From: Solanum dulcamara | Lineage: Eukaryota > Streptophyta > Magnoliopsida > Solanales > Solanaceae | Assembly: GCF_947179165.1 (NCBI RefSeq) | Contig: NC_077239.1 | Location: 15,196,001-15,260,000, forward strand | Reading direction: 5' to 3' | Length of the DNA stretch: 64,000 nucleotides | Shown: in pieces, positions 1-10,568 of the stretch | Layout: the number at the start of each line of letters is the position of its first letter | Numbering within the stretch: the stretch's first letter is position 1 | Position numbers and translations under genes: made by a program | Notes under the pieces: generated by a model | The model's database searches: none | Seen by the model: the letters and a program-made list of their open reading frames with translations, nothing else | What the model was told of the DNA's origin: nothing

Positions 1-157
1 ATCTGGTTAATTATAGTAGTGCCAATTTCTCTTACCACAGTCCTCCCACATGAAATCACATTTATCCATAGCTGCACAATCAAATGGTTCTCTCAAGGAA
101 CCATAACACATAGTTGGTCCTCTTATGGGATTCATACCCAAATCATATATGTGTTTG
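1..157. other. Unassigned AT-rich sequence
   Basis: No gene, RNA or element end is recognisable. It runs directly into the minisatellite that follows. Reading frames here are short and have no family resemblance. Confidence 0.4.
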
Positions 158-490
158 TGTGTCGGAATGTGACACTTGATCCAATATATATATGTGTCGA
201 AACGTGACATTCGATTCAATATGTATATATATGTATGTCGGAATGTGAATTCCGATGCAATATGTATATATATGTGTGTCGGAACATGACACCCGATCCA
301 ACATGTATATGTGTCAAAATGTTACACCCGATCCAATATGTATATGTGTCGGAATGTGACACCCGATTCAACATATGTGTCAGAACGTGACATCCGATCA
401 AATATGTATATGTGTTGGAGCGTGACATTCGATCCAATATGTATGTATATATGTGTGTGTATCGAAATGTGACACCCGATCTAATATATG
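158..490. repeat. Minisatellite, about nine 31-47 bp units
   Basis: Nine diverged head-to-tail units start near 160, 194, 236, 277, 311, 346, 377, 412 and 458. Each has a core like GTGTCGGAAYGTGACA, then CCGATCCAATATG and a short TA-rich spacer of variable length. The core contains TGTC and GACA as an inverted pair seven bases apart. Unit length varies mainly through the TATATG spacer. Open frames across it simply follow the period and are not genes. No function can be assigned. Confidence 0.85.
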
Positions 491-1093
491 ACAATCACAA
501 TCCACAACGAATAGTTCACATATTTGCACAATCAAGTAACATGTTCATTGCATATAGTAACAAGCACATATAGCACAAACAAGAATGTAAAATCATCACA
601 TACTGTTGTCTATTTCCGTTAAATCCTTGATACACGTCAGTGACTAATATTAAGCTTTTTCCCCAACCATTAGTCACAAGCCAATCAAGACCCATATACA
701 TGTATATTCCTAACTTACACAGTAATTAATGACTTTTAGCCATTCAAACTCCGTGTCTGAAGGCCTAAGCATGAAATATCCCATCATCTACGGTATAGAA
801 TGCATGGGAACAAATTTGCAACTACTCGAATTAGTGGCATTTTTGGGTCAAACCAATTACGACAAAAATATTTTTTTGATCAATCTATTAATGACATGAC
901 ATTTTTTTTACCAAACAATTAACGGGGGATAATTTTATTCAATTTTGCATAGTTTAAAAATATTTTTGATCATTTTCATAAAATAAATCCCTCTAATCCA
1001 TATAAATGAATTGTTCAGGTATGACACCCCTTAAGAAAAATATTTCAGGACATAAATCAAAAACTGCTTTCTACTATTGTCCTTTTGATTATT
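491..1093. other. AT-rich intergenic sequence
   Basis: No coding similarity or repeat ends were found. Poly-T runs and low-complexity stretches dominate from about 840 to 1080. Confidence 0.4.
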
Positions 1094-1805
1094 GAGATAA
1101 TATCTCATACGGTCACTCAACTATAGACTCTTTCACTAGAAAGTCACACAACTTTGATTTCAACTTAAAAGTCACTCTACTATGAATTTTTTTCTACAAA
1201 AAGTCACTCAATTATAGGTGTTTTACTTACAAAGTCACTCAACCTAATAATTAATTTTTTCAATGAAATTTATTAACATGAATTTTTGTTTAAAACTAAA
1301 ATTTGAAAAAATTAAAAGATATTATTTAAATCATTTAATGACCCATTTTTATATAAAAAAAATAATATTCCAGCAATCTCAACTTACATATGCTGGGCAA
1401 CATCGTTGTGCCCGCGATGAAGCTTTTTATTTGCTTCAATTTAAGCTAGCCCTCACAATTGATCGAAATGCTTATCACTATTGTGACCACGACACCTGAG
1501 CCAAGACTTTTAATTTGTCTGGAATGTTAAAAGGAGATCGAAATGCTAATCACAAATGATTTAACTGATATCTTTTTATGTTTTAAAATTTTAGGTTTAA
1601 ATAAAAATTTCATGTCAACAAATTTTATCAAAAAGATGTTGAGAGACTTTGTAAGTAAAATATTTATAGTTGAGTGACTTTTGAGTTAAAAATCAAAGTT
1701 GAGTGAAGAGTTATAGTTGAGTGACTTTTCAGTTAAAAATCAAAGTTGAGTGACTTTTCGTGAAAAGATCTCCTAGTTAAGTAATCGTCTGAGATATTAT
1801 CTCTC
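1094..1805. mobile_element. Long-TIR miniature DNA transposon (Mutator- or foldback-like MITE)
   Basis: The ends are long inverted repeats. The left begins GAGATAATATCTCA and continues as CACTCAACTATAG; the right arm is the same text reversed (CTATAGTTGAGTGA ... GAGATATTATCTC). Both arms carry several copies of the word AGTCACTCAACT or its complement, over about 170 bp each. The 7-bp word GATTATT lies directly outside both ends (1087-1093 and 1806-1812) and is probably the target-site duplication. There is no transposase, so it is non-autonomous. The superfamily is uncertain: TIR length favours Mutator, where 8-9 bp duplications are usual. Confidence 0.7.
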
Positions 1806-2249
1806 GATTATTTCCAAATTAGTCTTGTAGGAAATATAAATTAGTTAAGACCATCATTAAATGAAGGATAAATATAAAAAAAATCTCAATAATTTTTTAT
1901 AACTTTAAATAATTTATTTATTTTGAATTATGAAAAAACCCCTCAACAATTCACTTAATACTAATATAAGAAGCAGCATACTCACTTTCCAGTATACCAA
2001 ACCGAATAAGAACAGAATTTTGGGTAAAAGTAAACGAGTTGGTTAAATGTCAATCCAAGCCTTTGTTGCTCGCTACATTACAAGATCTGGTTAGTCCACA
2101 TGCATTCGCCTCTTTTACAACATAGTACCCCATATAATAATTGTGAACAGTATAGGAAGAAAATTAGGATTTTTGTTAATTTGTTTAATCACAAACACAT
2201 AAAATTGATGATTAAAGGAAGTTTAGAAGCTGGTAGGCTTTAAGTTTTA

Positions 2250-2470
2250 CTCCATTTATTTTATTTTATGTGACATAATTTGAGAGTACGTGAAGTTTAA
2301 GAAATAGTGAAGAATTTTTAGAATTTGAGTACTTAAAGATGTCATTATATTTCTATGATTTTAAAAATACTTCATAAAGAGTTGAATAAGAAGTTTAATG
2401 TTAAATAATTTCAAAATATGAATATCATTTTCTTAAAAAAAGAATGTCACTTTAAACGACATAGAAGGAG
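2250..2470. mobile_element. Stowaway-type MITE
   Basis: The left end CTCCATTTATTTTATTTTATG and the right end (ATAGAAGGAG, its complement reversed) are terminal inverted repeats of the CTCCNTCY kind used by plant Tc1/mariner MITEs. TA dinucleotides lie outside both ends (2248-2249 and 2471-2472). It is 221 bp with no coding capacity. It sits about 0.7 kb upstream of the small gene that starts at 3188. Confidence 0.6.
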
Positions 2471-2472
2471 TA

Positions 2473-3141
2473 CAAGATTTTCTCATCCATTTGTTAATGA
2501 AATGAAATTAATTATTTTGAAACAATGTAAGCAAATAAAGATTAGTGGCCAATCAAACAAAAATGAAAAAACTAAAGAAAGCAAGGAAGAAACAAGTAAA
2601 AGAAAAGCCAACAAACCGTTTGACCAGGGTCCCATTATCACCAACTTAAGAAACAATAGGACTTGGAATCTTTGATCAAAAGAATAAGTCGGAAAACAAA
2701 AATCCAAAAAACTTCTGCCTACTCAACATGTCTATTTCATCCCCTCAAATATTCAGATTTTTTTCAAAATTTTCTAAATCTTAACATTTATTAAACTATT
2801 TCTATAATTTTCTTTTGTTAATAGAAAGTAAGTGTAATTTGTGTGAACTAAAAAGGCTTTTCCATCTTATTGGATGTTGTTTTCTACATTGTCTAATTCT
2901 TTTGGATTTCTATTTTTAAAAGATTAATCTCTATGAAAAGAGTACTCGGTATCAAGTATTAGTCGCGAAATTAGATATTTCGTTAAAACTGTTCAAGATT
3001 TAATATATATATGCAAAATAATTTTTGATCTATATACTTCGCATAATTCTCTATCTATATAATATCATTTTGTAACGAATAATGTTCGACTGACCATCCT
3101 TAAGTATATGTGGGTACGCCACTGCAGTCATTATTCATGAC
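2473..3141. other. Upstream region of the small gene, no separate gene seen
   Basis: AT-rich sequence with opposing short frames at 2483-2707 that look like chance. It presumably holds the promoter of the gene at 3188. No conserved motif beyond the TATA box could be named. Confidence 0.35.
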
Positions 3142-3149
3142 ATATAAAT
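3142..3149 (+). promoter_or_regulatory. TATA box of the small two-exon gene
   Basis: ATATAAAT lies 39-46 bp upstream of the chosen ATG at 3188. Initiation about 30 bp downstream (near 3172) would give a very short 5' leader. An ATG at 3168, followed by a stop in frame, would lie at or before that start. Confidence 0.45.
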
Positions 3150-3187
3150 ACGAGCAAGGTCAGAGAGATGGTTTGTAAGAAAAGGAA

Positions 3188-3548
3188 ATGAGGAAGCTTT
3201 GCCTCTGCTTCAACTTCAACAGCTCATTTCTGCTTCCTACTAAGAGCTTCAAGTTCAAGAACTCATTTCTATTTCCAACTAAATGCAGTTTTCTTACTGT
3301 TAGAAACAAAGGTAAAGTACATTCACTGAAAATCTTGATTTTTTTTTGACACATCTTAAGGTTGAATTTGATGGTTTGTAATGGCAGGGAGTCGAAGTGG
3401 ATTGGTGAATCTTTACAAGGATATGGAGGCTTGTGCAGGATACAATGATATTCAAGTTATGTGGGAGATGATTCATTCCAATGTCAATGAAACCAAATGC
3501 AAGAAAAGGCCTTTTTGCTGGAGATTTCATAACAAAATTAGAGTTTAA
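3188..3548 (+). CDS. Small two-exon protein of unknown function (94 aa)
   Basis: Exon 1 is 3188-3311 and exon 2 is 3388-3548. The 76-bp intron has a GTAAAG donor and a GGCAG acceptor, and splicing keeps one frame of 94 codons. Residues 1-41 are rich in Phe, Lys, Ser and Asn, like an organelle-targeting or disordered leader. Residues 42-94 hold a compact segment with YKDMEACAGYNDIQVMWEMI, then a basic tail with several Cys and aromatic residues. From memory, the GY.DIQVMWEMIHS string resembles a small conserved plant family of unknown function; this could not be verified. A TATA box precedes it, and the gene converges on ferritin with about 1.2 kb between stops. No biochemical role is assigned. 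Confidence 0.6.
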
Positions 3549-4714
3549 TACATATAGAATGTGCTTATTTCTTTCTCATAGGAATTGAGACCTCATTAAG
3601 TATAATTTCGGTACAAGTGATACGCGTTTGTTTAGACATCATCGAGTTGTTCTTATTATGTCCTCTGTTCCACCACGGTGCATTGGATGGATGGTGAGGG
3701 CTCGTAGTGACTATGATAAGGTCTTTTCTCATAGTTGGTGGAGTCATGAGTCATAAGTCATAACTGGAATATACTTTATGTAGCTTGGCAAGGAACTTTT
3801 GAATTGTGGGTACAGGATCCTCCCTTTATATGTAAGACCTATTGCTTTTGCAATTTGGATCCTCATGTTCGTCAATAGTCGGCTTCTTCTTAAGTTGTTC
3901 TTTTGTACATGATCACATAGATATTCCTACATATATGTAATCCAAGGGGCGGACAAACTTGCTTCCTCTAGCCATTCGCTTGATCATCCCAAAGCTTGAA
4001 CTCTTTTGCTGATTTGCTTAGTTCTGTTAAAGGCATCATGAGTACAGATAGATGAAGTGAGATTTCAGCCTTTTTGACGGATGGCCCTGTATATATTTCT
4101 ATAGGTATAGGAGTTGTGAGAGGTCTGTAAAATTAAGTCTTGGACCTAACTCACACCCAAAGAGCTAGCTTAAACGGAGGAGGATTGTATAAACATTATA
4201 ATGATACCGCCCATCTCATTAACCACTGATATGGGACTTTTTCATTCTTCAACAAGGTCCAACATCTTTCGTAAAGATTACATCCACCTCTCAGCACATA
4301 GTGCATTCAACTCATCTCTTTTAGTCCCAAGGATAGGCATGTCTACCCTTCTTTTTGTTATTAAGAGGATTGTCGGTTTAATAACACCCCCTCAAAAGCC
4401 CTTGTATTGGCAGTTTGTAGATGAATAAAATGCAAATTTGATTTAAAAAAACATAAATGTAATCACCACAATGTTAATGGACCATTAAACTAGCAAACTT
4501 AGCTAGATGAGAGCTCTGCTTTAATTCCTCATGAAACTTCTTTTATTTCTTGAAAGCAAGCCGCGATATTATTCTTCTAGGATCAAGCCTTTACATGACT
4601 TGAATTTGAAGTAACATAAATATATATTACATTATTGGACAACAACATAGTAGAGCCTAATAATCTTAAGATAAAGGAGACTGAACTGGGGGACCTTCAA
4701 GCTGCACCATTATA
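3549..4714. other. Interval between convergent genes, with a dispersed-repeat-like patch
   Basis: Contains the 3' flanks of both genes. About 4100-4260 (GTCTTGGACCTAACTCA ... CTCATTAACCACTGAT) resembles a dispersed repeat widespread in dicots, whose class cannot be fixed from this copy. On the minus strand AATAAA at 4547-4542 lies 168 bp past the ferritin stop and is a plausible poly(A) signal. Frames at 4201-4428 and 3565-3747 have no family resemblance. Confidence 0.4.
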
Positions 4715-6262
4715 TTAATGTAAAAGCATCTGATCAAAGTGCCACACCCCTGTTAAGGAAAGAAAGAGTATTAGGTAGGGATATTACTTAGTTAAGTCCA
4801 AAACAGTGTGAAATTTAGTTACTACTCTCTCCGTTTCAATTTGTTTGTTTGGTTTTGACTTGACACAGAATTTAAAAAAATAAATAAGACTTTTGAATCT
4901 TGTAATCTTAAACTAAAGATATGTGGAATGTACCAAAATGTCATTTAATCTTGTAGTCGGGCAAATTAAAATGGGGGAGTAGTTAGTTAGAGAGGATAAA
5001 TCATACCATGTCCTTTTCCAACCCTCCTTAGCTGAGTTACATAGTCTGCAATTTTCTTTATAGCCTCAACCTGCCAAAGCAAGTAGCATAGTAATGCACT
5101 CATATGAAAACTAAAGGTGTAAGAATAAGCAAAGGATCCTTCATTGTTAACAATCCAATTTACCTGCTCGGCCAAAAATTCTCGTTCAACAAAATCTTGC
5201 ATTTCGGAGTCATTGTTCCGATCAGCCACCTGTTGTTCATCAAGAATGAAGTGTAAGCATAAGAAAATGATACCATTTAGGCAATTGGACACTTGAAACT
5301 GTGTTTGATATGAAGAAAAAAGGAGAGGTTTTTACGCTATGCAGGGTCAGAAGTTTCTCATTTGTTAACTTCTCCAAGGACAATGCCAGTTCCATTGCTG
5401 CATCATAAACAGATAGAGTTATTTGGATTATTTCTCAATTTTAACGGATGTGCCCGAATGCACATTATTGACCTGAGAAATTAATGCTCGTCAAAATAAT
5501 CCAAGAAAACTAACCATATAACGCGTCTCCCTTATCAACATGATCAAATTCGGAGGGAGGCATTATAATAGAGTGTAGCTTAACTTTTCCTCCTCGGATG
5601 TTCTGTTATTAGTAAAATGCAAAAATATAAACTTCTGACCATTGATGTGACTATATTGAGAATACAATTAAATAATTAAAAGTGTGTTCTTTCTAACAAC
5701 TTATTCTTTTAAATGAGATGGTAACATGCTTCAACATGGCATCAGAGCAGCTAGAGATCCTGAGATCGAATCTCACTGCTACCCATATTAAAAAGAATTT
5801 CCACGTGCTTGACCTACGCCCAATCTTTTAGATGATATGGTCACACATTTCAGCAACTATATAAATCATTTTATTAACGGTAAAAGGGAATTGTAAAGCT
5901 GTATTATTTCCAATAATAGAAATGATATGACAGAAGGAATATATAGTTTGCGTTTTATATTTTGTGCTTGTGCAAGGGACCTGATAATGCATCAATTTCT
6001 CAGCATGTTCCTTTTCTTCTTCACTTGACTCCTTGAAGAATCTGAAACAAAATCTCTTCATTAACATATGAACACTGAAAAATATGGAAATTATAGTAGG
6101 AGAATGATGATTTTCTAGTCATTACTTTGCGAGGCCTTTTAGTGCTACGTAGTCCCTGTCAAAGTAGGCGAACATGGAGTGGTACACATAAGAAACGTTG
6201 TACTCCACACTGCAACCAAATACACAATGAACCCAATCAACAAAACAATTTAATACACACAC

Positions 6263-6315
<53 letters not shown>

Positions 6316-7320
6316 TACTGAAAATATTTACACCATCATTATATTTTAACTTGTTATAGCAGATAATTTGTGTTATTTTCCGGTTAACAGTCTCACTTTC
6401 TATAGATAATTACATGTAGTCCGTTAATCTTTTTCACTATCTGTGTTTAAAGTTACATACCCATGATTTTCCTAAACCCCTTTTGGATCTATTTAATTTG
6501 TATTGCTTAGACAGAGTATTACACATCCATGGCAGTACTAAATGAAACAGGGATTCTTGATTTACAGAGCACGTTATCTTATCTAAACGCTTAAAAGCTA
6601 TTAAAGATAAACGTATTTTTATTTAATTAACTGTGCTTTCGACACATCCCTTCATTGCGACTTAATTCTTTTCAGTCATGTGACAAACACATAAAAATTC
6701 CTTATTTTCCGTAAATTCGTGTCCACTCAAACTATAAGAAGTGAATTAAAATGGAAGGAGTACTATACAAACACCAACAACCTTAAAATCAGAAGAAGAC
6801 AGAGATTCAGTAGCAATTCGAGCCGGAGACGGATCCAGCTTTACGGTACCGAATTCATTTGAACCCGTTATTTTTGACACTTAATATAAATATATGTGCA
6901 AAAATTCACTAAAATTCTAACAAATAGTATAAATAAATCCATAATCATTAAATAACATGGATTCATACAAAAAAAAAATTAAAAATTGAGCACATAAAAT
7001 TTAAATCTTTAATTCCCTTGCATAGAAAAATTAAACAGGGAAAAAACTTACTTGATCTGCTCATTGATAGCAGCTTCACATTCGTCTGCAAACCTCTGAC
7101 GAGCAAGTGATGTTTGTATTGACATAGGAACCATAAATTCATCTTTCTTAACTTCATCAAATGGCTCAAACACCACACCAGTAAGTGATGACACATCAGC
7201 GGTTGCACAAAGTTTGAACTGTCTCCTAGGGAAAACAAGATTTGAAACAGAGGAAACAGAAGAAAAAGAATATGATGAAGTTTTGAAGGGAGTAATAAGA
7301 CTAGTAGCTGAAACTGCCAT
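4715..7320 (-). CDS. Plastid ferritin (eight exons, 242 aa)
   Basis: Iron-storage protein: a 24-subunit shell that oxidises Fe(II) and stores Fe(III), in plants inside plastids. Exons on the minus strand are 7320-7052, 6209-6126, 6041-5981, 5602-5515, 5397-5336, 5229-5164, 5070-5007 and 4749-4715. All introns are GT-AG, and the 729 coding bases stay in one frame. Residues 1-42 or so are a Ser-rich transit peptide. The plant-specific extension peptide follows ([16 protein letters not shown]). All ferroxidase residues equivalent to human H-chain E27, Y34, E61, E62, H65, E107 and Q141 are visible: [10 protein letters not shown] in exon 2, [10 protein letters not shown] in exon 3, SLEKLTNEK in exon 5, LAEQ closing exon 6. 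The protein ends [10 protein letters not shown], as plant ferritins do. Seven introns is the usual plant count. The gene appears intact; its paralogue number is not assigned. Confidence 0.96.
4825..4979. mobile_element. Stowaway MITE inside ferritin intron 7
   Basis: 155 bp with a left end CTCTCTCCGTTTCAATTTG and a right end that reverses to CTCCCCCATTTTAATTTG, flanked by TA on each side (4823-4824 and 4980-4981). These are the hallmarks of plant Stowaway elements. It fills most of the 257-bp last intron (4750-5006) without disturbing the splice sites. Confidence 0.8.
5698..5857. mobile_element. TRIM-like short LTR element in ferritin intron 3
   Basis: Two similar direct repeats (near 5701-5734, TTATTCTTTTAAATGAGATG, and 5821-5856, CAATCTTTTAGATGATATGG) flank TGGCATCAGAGC at 5737-5748, which matches a primer-binding site for initiator-Met tRNA. 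The text after it (GAGATCGAATCTCACTGCTACC-like) also recurs in small plant elements. It lies in intron 3 (5603-5980). Its small size makes this tentative. Confidence 0.45.
6268..6313. repeat. (TA)n microsatellite in ferritin intron 1
   Basis: About 23 TA units directly after a short (AC)n run. It lies about 60 bp upstream of the intron 1 acceptor in gene orientation and is likely length-polymorphic. Confidence 0.95.
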
Positions 7321-7393
7321 TATTTCACAATTTAGAAAACCAAGAAAAATGATAATTCAAGATTCAAGATAGTGATTAGCATAGAGAGACGAG

Positions 7394-7400
7394 ATATATA
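7394..7400 (-). promoter_or_regulatory. TATA box of ferritin
   Basis: TATATAT on the minus strand, 74-80 bp upstream of the ATG. It predicts transcription start near 7365 and a leader of roughly 45 nt. Confidence 0.55.
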
Positions 7401-7458
7401 GAAGGTTGGTGACAGAGTTCAAGTGGAGTACGATTCAGTTGGGCCGATGAGGGAGTGA

Positions 7459-7464
7459 CACGTG
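7459..7464. promoter_or_regulatory. G-box CACGTG in ferritin promoter
   Basis: A palindromic CACGTG 139-144 bp upstream of the ferritin start. It is a binding word for plant bHLH and bZIP factors. It lies between the TATA box and the iron-response motif. Confidence 0.5.
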
Positions 7465-7497
7465 GGGTTTGTCGACTAGTCCAATTGTACGAGGCGT

Positions 7498-7511
7498 GTG
7501 GCGGGCTCGTG
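7498..7511 (-). promoter_or_regulatory. Iron-dependent regulatory sequence (IDRS) of ferritin
   Basis: The minus strand reads CACGAGCCCGCCAC. The IDRS described for maize and Arabidopsis ferritin promoters is CACGAGGCCGCCAC, so 13 of 14 bases agree. That element represses ferritin transcription under low iron. It lies 178-191 bp upstream of the ATG and about 100 bp upstream of the TATA box, a sensible promoter position. Function here is inferred from the motif and its place. Confidence 0.75.
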
Positions 7512-8884
7512 GCCCTAATCCAAAAAGTTACTTAGAGAGGGATCAGAATTGGAAAATTCAGGAATCTATCGTTATCATCTTAGGTGTCAATGAGTCTTCT
7601 CATGGATTGGAGGAGTATTAGACTTTGTTTCCCCCCTTTTCTTTTTACCTTTCTAACTTATTACACCCACTCAAATCTCTGTATAATAATTATGTTGTAG
7701 AGATATGATCTTTTATATTAATTCATTTATTTTAATTTATGTGATATTTTTTATTTTTTGAGAGTTAAATAATTGAGTGTGATTGAAAATTTACATATGA
7801 AATCTTTATGTTTTAAAAAATAATATTTATATATTTATAAACTACTTACTATAAATCACACTAAATATTGACAATTCAAAATATTTAAAAGATATATGAA
7901 ATATTTATGATTAAAGATAGATTGGTTTGAATTTTAAAATTCAAAAAATGCGACATAAATAGGAACGGAAGGAGTGTATTATATGGTTATATATTATCTA
8001 TAATAATATTTCGCGAAAACCACTAAAAAAAATACTTCTTTCTAGTTCAACTACTTTGAGCTACTTTTCTTTTTAGTTCCTTTACAAAAGAATACTCATT
8101 TCTTTTTTTAGCAATTTTTTAGTTTCAATTTTCCATCGGACATGTTTAAGAGAGCATTTTGGTAAAGACCACAATTTTTTTTTTATTAAATTTTATGATA
8201 AGTTAAAATAAGTCAAACAAATTGGAACGAGGAAAGTAATGAAGCAAATACCATTGTTATACAGGCATTTATCTATATTTAGGATGCTTATTTATCGTTA
8301 CCACTAAAATCAATTTATATTGTCCTATTTTCGTCGTTTGGGTGTATAAGTGATGTAAAAGGATTCTTCTATAATCATGTAACTTTAAATACGTGTTTTC
8401 TCATATTAAATATGAAGTATGCATTCTGTATTTTATACTGCCACCAAACTCACTGGGAACCAGGTTTTTAGTTTGCTTAACAAGAAGTAAAGTGGGAAAT
8501 GTAATTAATGTCGCGATTTTGGTGCACACCCAAAGTGTACGTGGTCACCAAATAATATAATAATTTCTTTGCAATTGAAGGTCAAATTCCACAAGACTTA
8601 TGACTGACAATTATTCGATGTAATATAGTATATTTAAGAGAACAAGTGTTTTTCACAAAAGAGTTGTTATTTTGTTTGCTTCTAATTTACGACTTTATAA
8701 ATATGAAAAATAATAGTGATCAATTTAATTGGTTTAAATTCATAGAGGAGATAAATTCTACGGTTATGACACTTTTTCATAATCACGTCATATCTACACC
8801 TTAGTTGTTATGCTAATTACTATCGAATTATTGATTCACGAGATTGACAGTATAATCATGCTCTTTCGAATCTTTAATCCTCTG
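7512..8884. other. AT-rich flank with a degenerate Stowaway-like copy
   Basis: No gene is seen. A right terminus reading GGAACGGAAGGAGT (7962-7975) and internal TTTATGTGATA text (from about 7720) suggest an old Stowaway element at roughly 7720-7975. Another worn terminus (AAATTGGAACGAGGAAAG) ends near 8237. The rest is featureless. Confidence 0.4.
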
Positions 8885-9082
8885 TCACACTAACTTAATA
8901 CATATATTGTTAAGTAATGATTTGTTAACTAACTCTAATGCATTTGAATCTCTCGTATGGGAACCAAAAATTTGGTATATTTCTATCCTATCCGCAAATC
9001 CATCCCGCAGAATACATCCTACTCCATTTAACCCCCTTCCTATGTCTAACTTTTCTCTTCTGAGTTCCATTATGAGAACCAA
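8885..9082 (-). pseudogene. RNase H-like fragment, probably from a LINE
   Basis: A 65-codon minus-strand frame contains GVGCILRDG, then SHTRDSNALELVNKSLLN. This resembles the G.G.VLRD ... SN.AEL.AL..GL pattern of the RNase H-like domain carried by plant L1-type LINEs and by stand-alone plant RNase H proteins. It has no identifiable partner domain on the same strand. It lies head to head with the endonuclease fragment at 9117. The assignment is tentative. Confidence 0.4.
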
Positions 9083-9116
9083 TTGAACAAATTGCCAATA
9101 AATGTTAAATCTGTTG

Positions 9117-9375
9117 GGTTGTAGATGGTGATTTTAATGTCATTCTATCACCAAGAAAGACTTGGGGGTCTTCCAGTAACACATCAAGAAATATCAGATT
9201 TTGCCCATTGTGTCAATAACAGTGCTTTAGAGGAGCTGGAATATATTCACAGAAAGTAAATAAATATGGTGGAGTGTGAGGACAGAGCAGGATTGTATTT
9301 TTAAGAGATTAGACAGAGTATTTATAAATCAAGAGTTCCTATGTGTGCTACCATCTAGTGAGGTAAGACATTTAA
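9117..9375 (+). pseudogene. LINE endonuclease fragment (frameshifted)
   Basis: Three frames together follow the end of a plant L1 apurinic endonuclease domain: CWVVDGDFNVILSP, then LGGLPVTHQEISDFAHCV, then KRLDRVFINQEFLCVLPSS. The known pattern is GDFN ... GG.P....E..DF..C ... RLDR..VN..... At least two frameshifts separate the pieces. No reverse transcriptase follows, so only a small piece of the element remains. Confidence 0.6.
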
Positions 9376-9651
9376 CTTTTTCGAATTTCTAGACCAAACA
9401 TCACAAATTTATTAACACTTCAAGTAATTTTCCTCTTATACTTGATGGTCATATATATATTCTTGTCACACAATGTATATGTCATTCTCAAATATTTTAA
9501 GTCACGAGCAAAGTGTATGTTGAGAAAAAAATCTCAGATTCTCAACTTATTTTAATTACAGTGTGCTTTCAAACTTCTTACTTTGCATTTACTTCTTATA
9601 TTTTATATTAAAATAATAAAATAACATATATCACACACACACATATATAAA

Positions 9652-10488
9652 ACAGAAAAGACATAAAATCACCACTGAAGTTATCCTTCAAAAACACACC
9701 TTAACTTTGCTGGAGTCCTATTACCCCACAAAACTGTTTAATATCTTTGTAAATGGACCATTTTGACCCAATTTTTCATCAATCGGTGAATATGTTTAAG
9801 CGTGTGATGCTCACCTTCTTTGAATTAATTATTTTAATTTAAAGACACAGTTTTAACCCAACCCGAAATAATACTTTTCCATTTCTCACTTCTTCTTTTT
9901 TTTCTTTTTCATTCTAAAGAAACGATTGACGCTTTCAATTCACACTTCAATTTCCATGGTTGTTTGTCAATTTCTTGGGGTACTAGCTGGGTAAACACGG
10001 AATTGAAGGTTAACATGTTAGGACGTTCATATTTATGCAGTATTTGATAAAGATCATATTTTTCTTCATGTATTTGTGACCTTTTAGGGGAAAACACATG
10101 TTTAGGATTTATTTTAGTGTAAAAAATGTTAGAAACGACTTTGTAGGATTTTGTAGTGTTTTTTTGTGTTATAGACTTTTTGCTAGTTGGGTAACTATTA
10201 GGATTTGTAGTATTATGTTGTGTTATCGACTTAGTGCTACTTTTAAAAATTTGTAGATTTCACCCTTTCTAGTGTAGTATTGTAGAAATTATATGAATTG
10301 ATTTTGAGTTGTGGACTTAATGTTACTGTTGGTGTAACTATTAGTGCTAGTGTTGGAGTGTAATGTTGAATATTGTAGTGTAAGTTTTTCCTGAATGTGT
10401 GGTTAAATTATTCCTGAATAGGTGATTAAATTGATTTCTACATGCTTTTTTCAAGAATCTTCATGTCTTTTATTATGATAATTTTAAG
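9652..10488 (+). mobile_element. Probable left end and leader of the MULE
   Basis: From about 9652 the text (AAAATCACCACTGAAGTTAT ... GGAGTCCTATTACCCCAC) resembles terminal inverted repeats of nightshade Mutator-like elements. No matching reversed copy was found to the right, so the far end is lost or too diverged. The remaining AT-rich sequence up to the transposase start has no other feature. Confidence 0.4.
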
Positions 10489-10568
10489 ATGGTATCATGG
10501 GGCAAAATAGATTTTGGTCCCCCACTAGAATATATTGGGGGGAGTGTGACAGAATTCCTAGATGTAGA

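Noticed and set aside
158..490. Regular repeats resembling a CRISPR array
   Set aside because: Units are head-to-tail diverged copies without unique spacers, in a plant genome.
216..494. A 92-codon frame with regular Tyr/Ile/His pattern
   Set aside because: It is the translation of the minisatellite; the pattern follows the DNA period.
4201..4428. 75-codon frame downstream of the small gene
   Set aside because: Overlaps dispersed-repeat-like text and has no coding similarity.
6127..6321. Plus-strand frame ending in a Tyr/Ile run
   Set aside because: Antisense of ferritin exon 2 plus the (TA)n tract.
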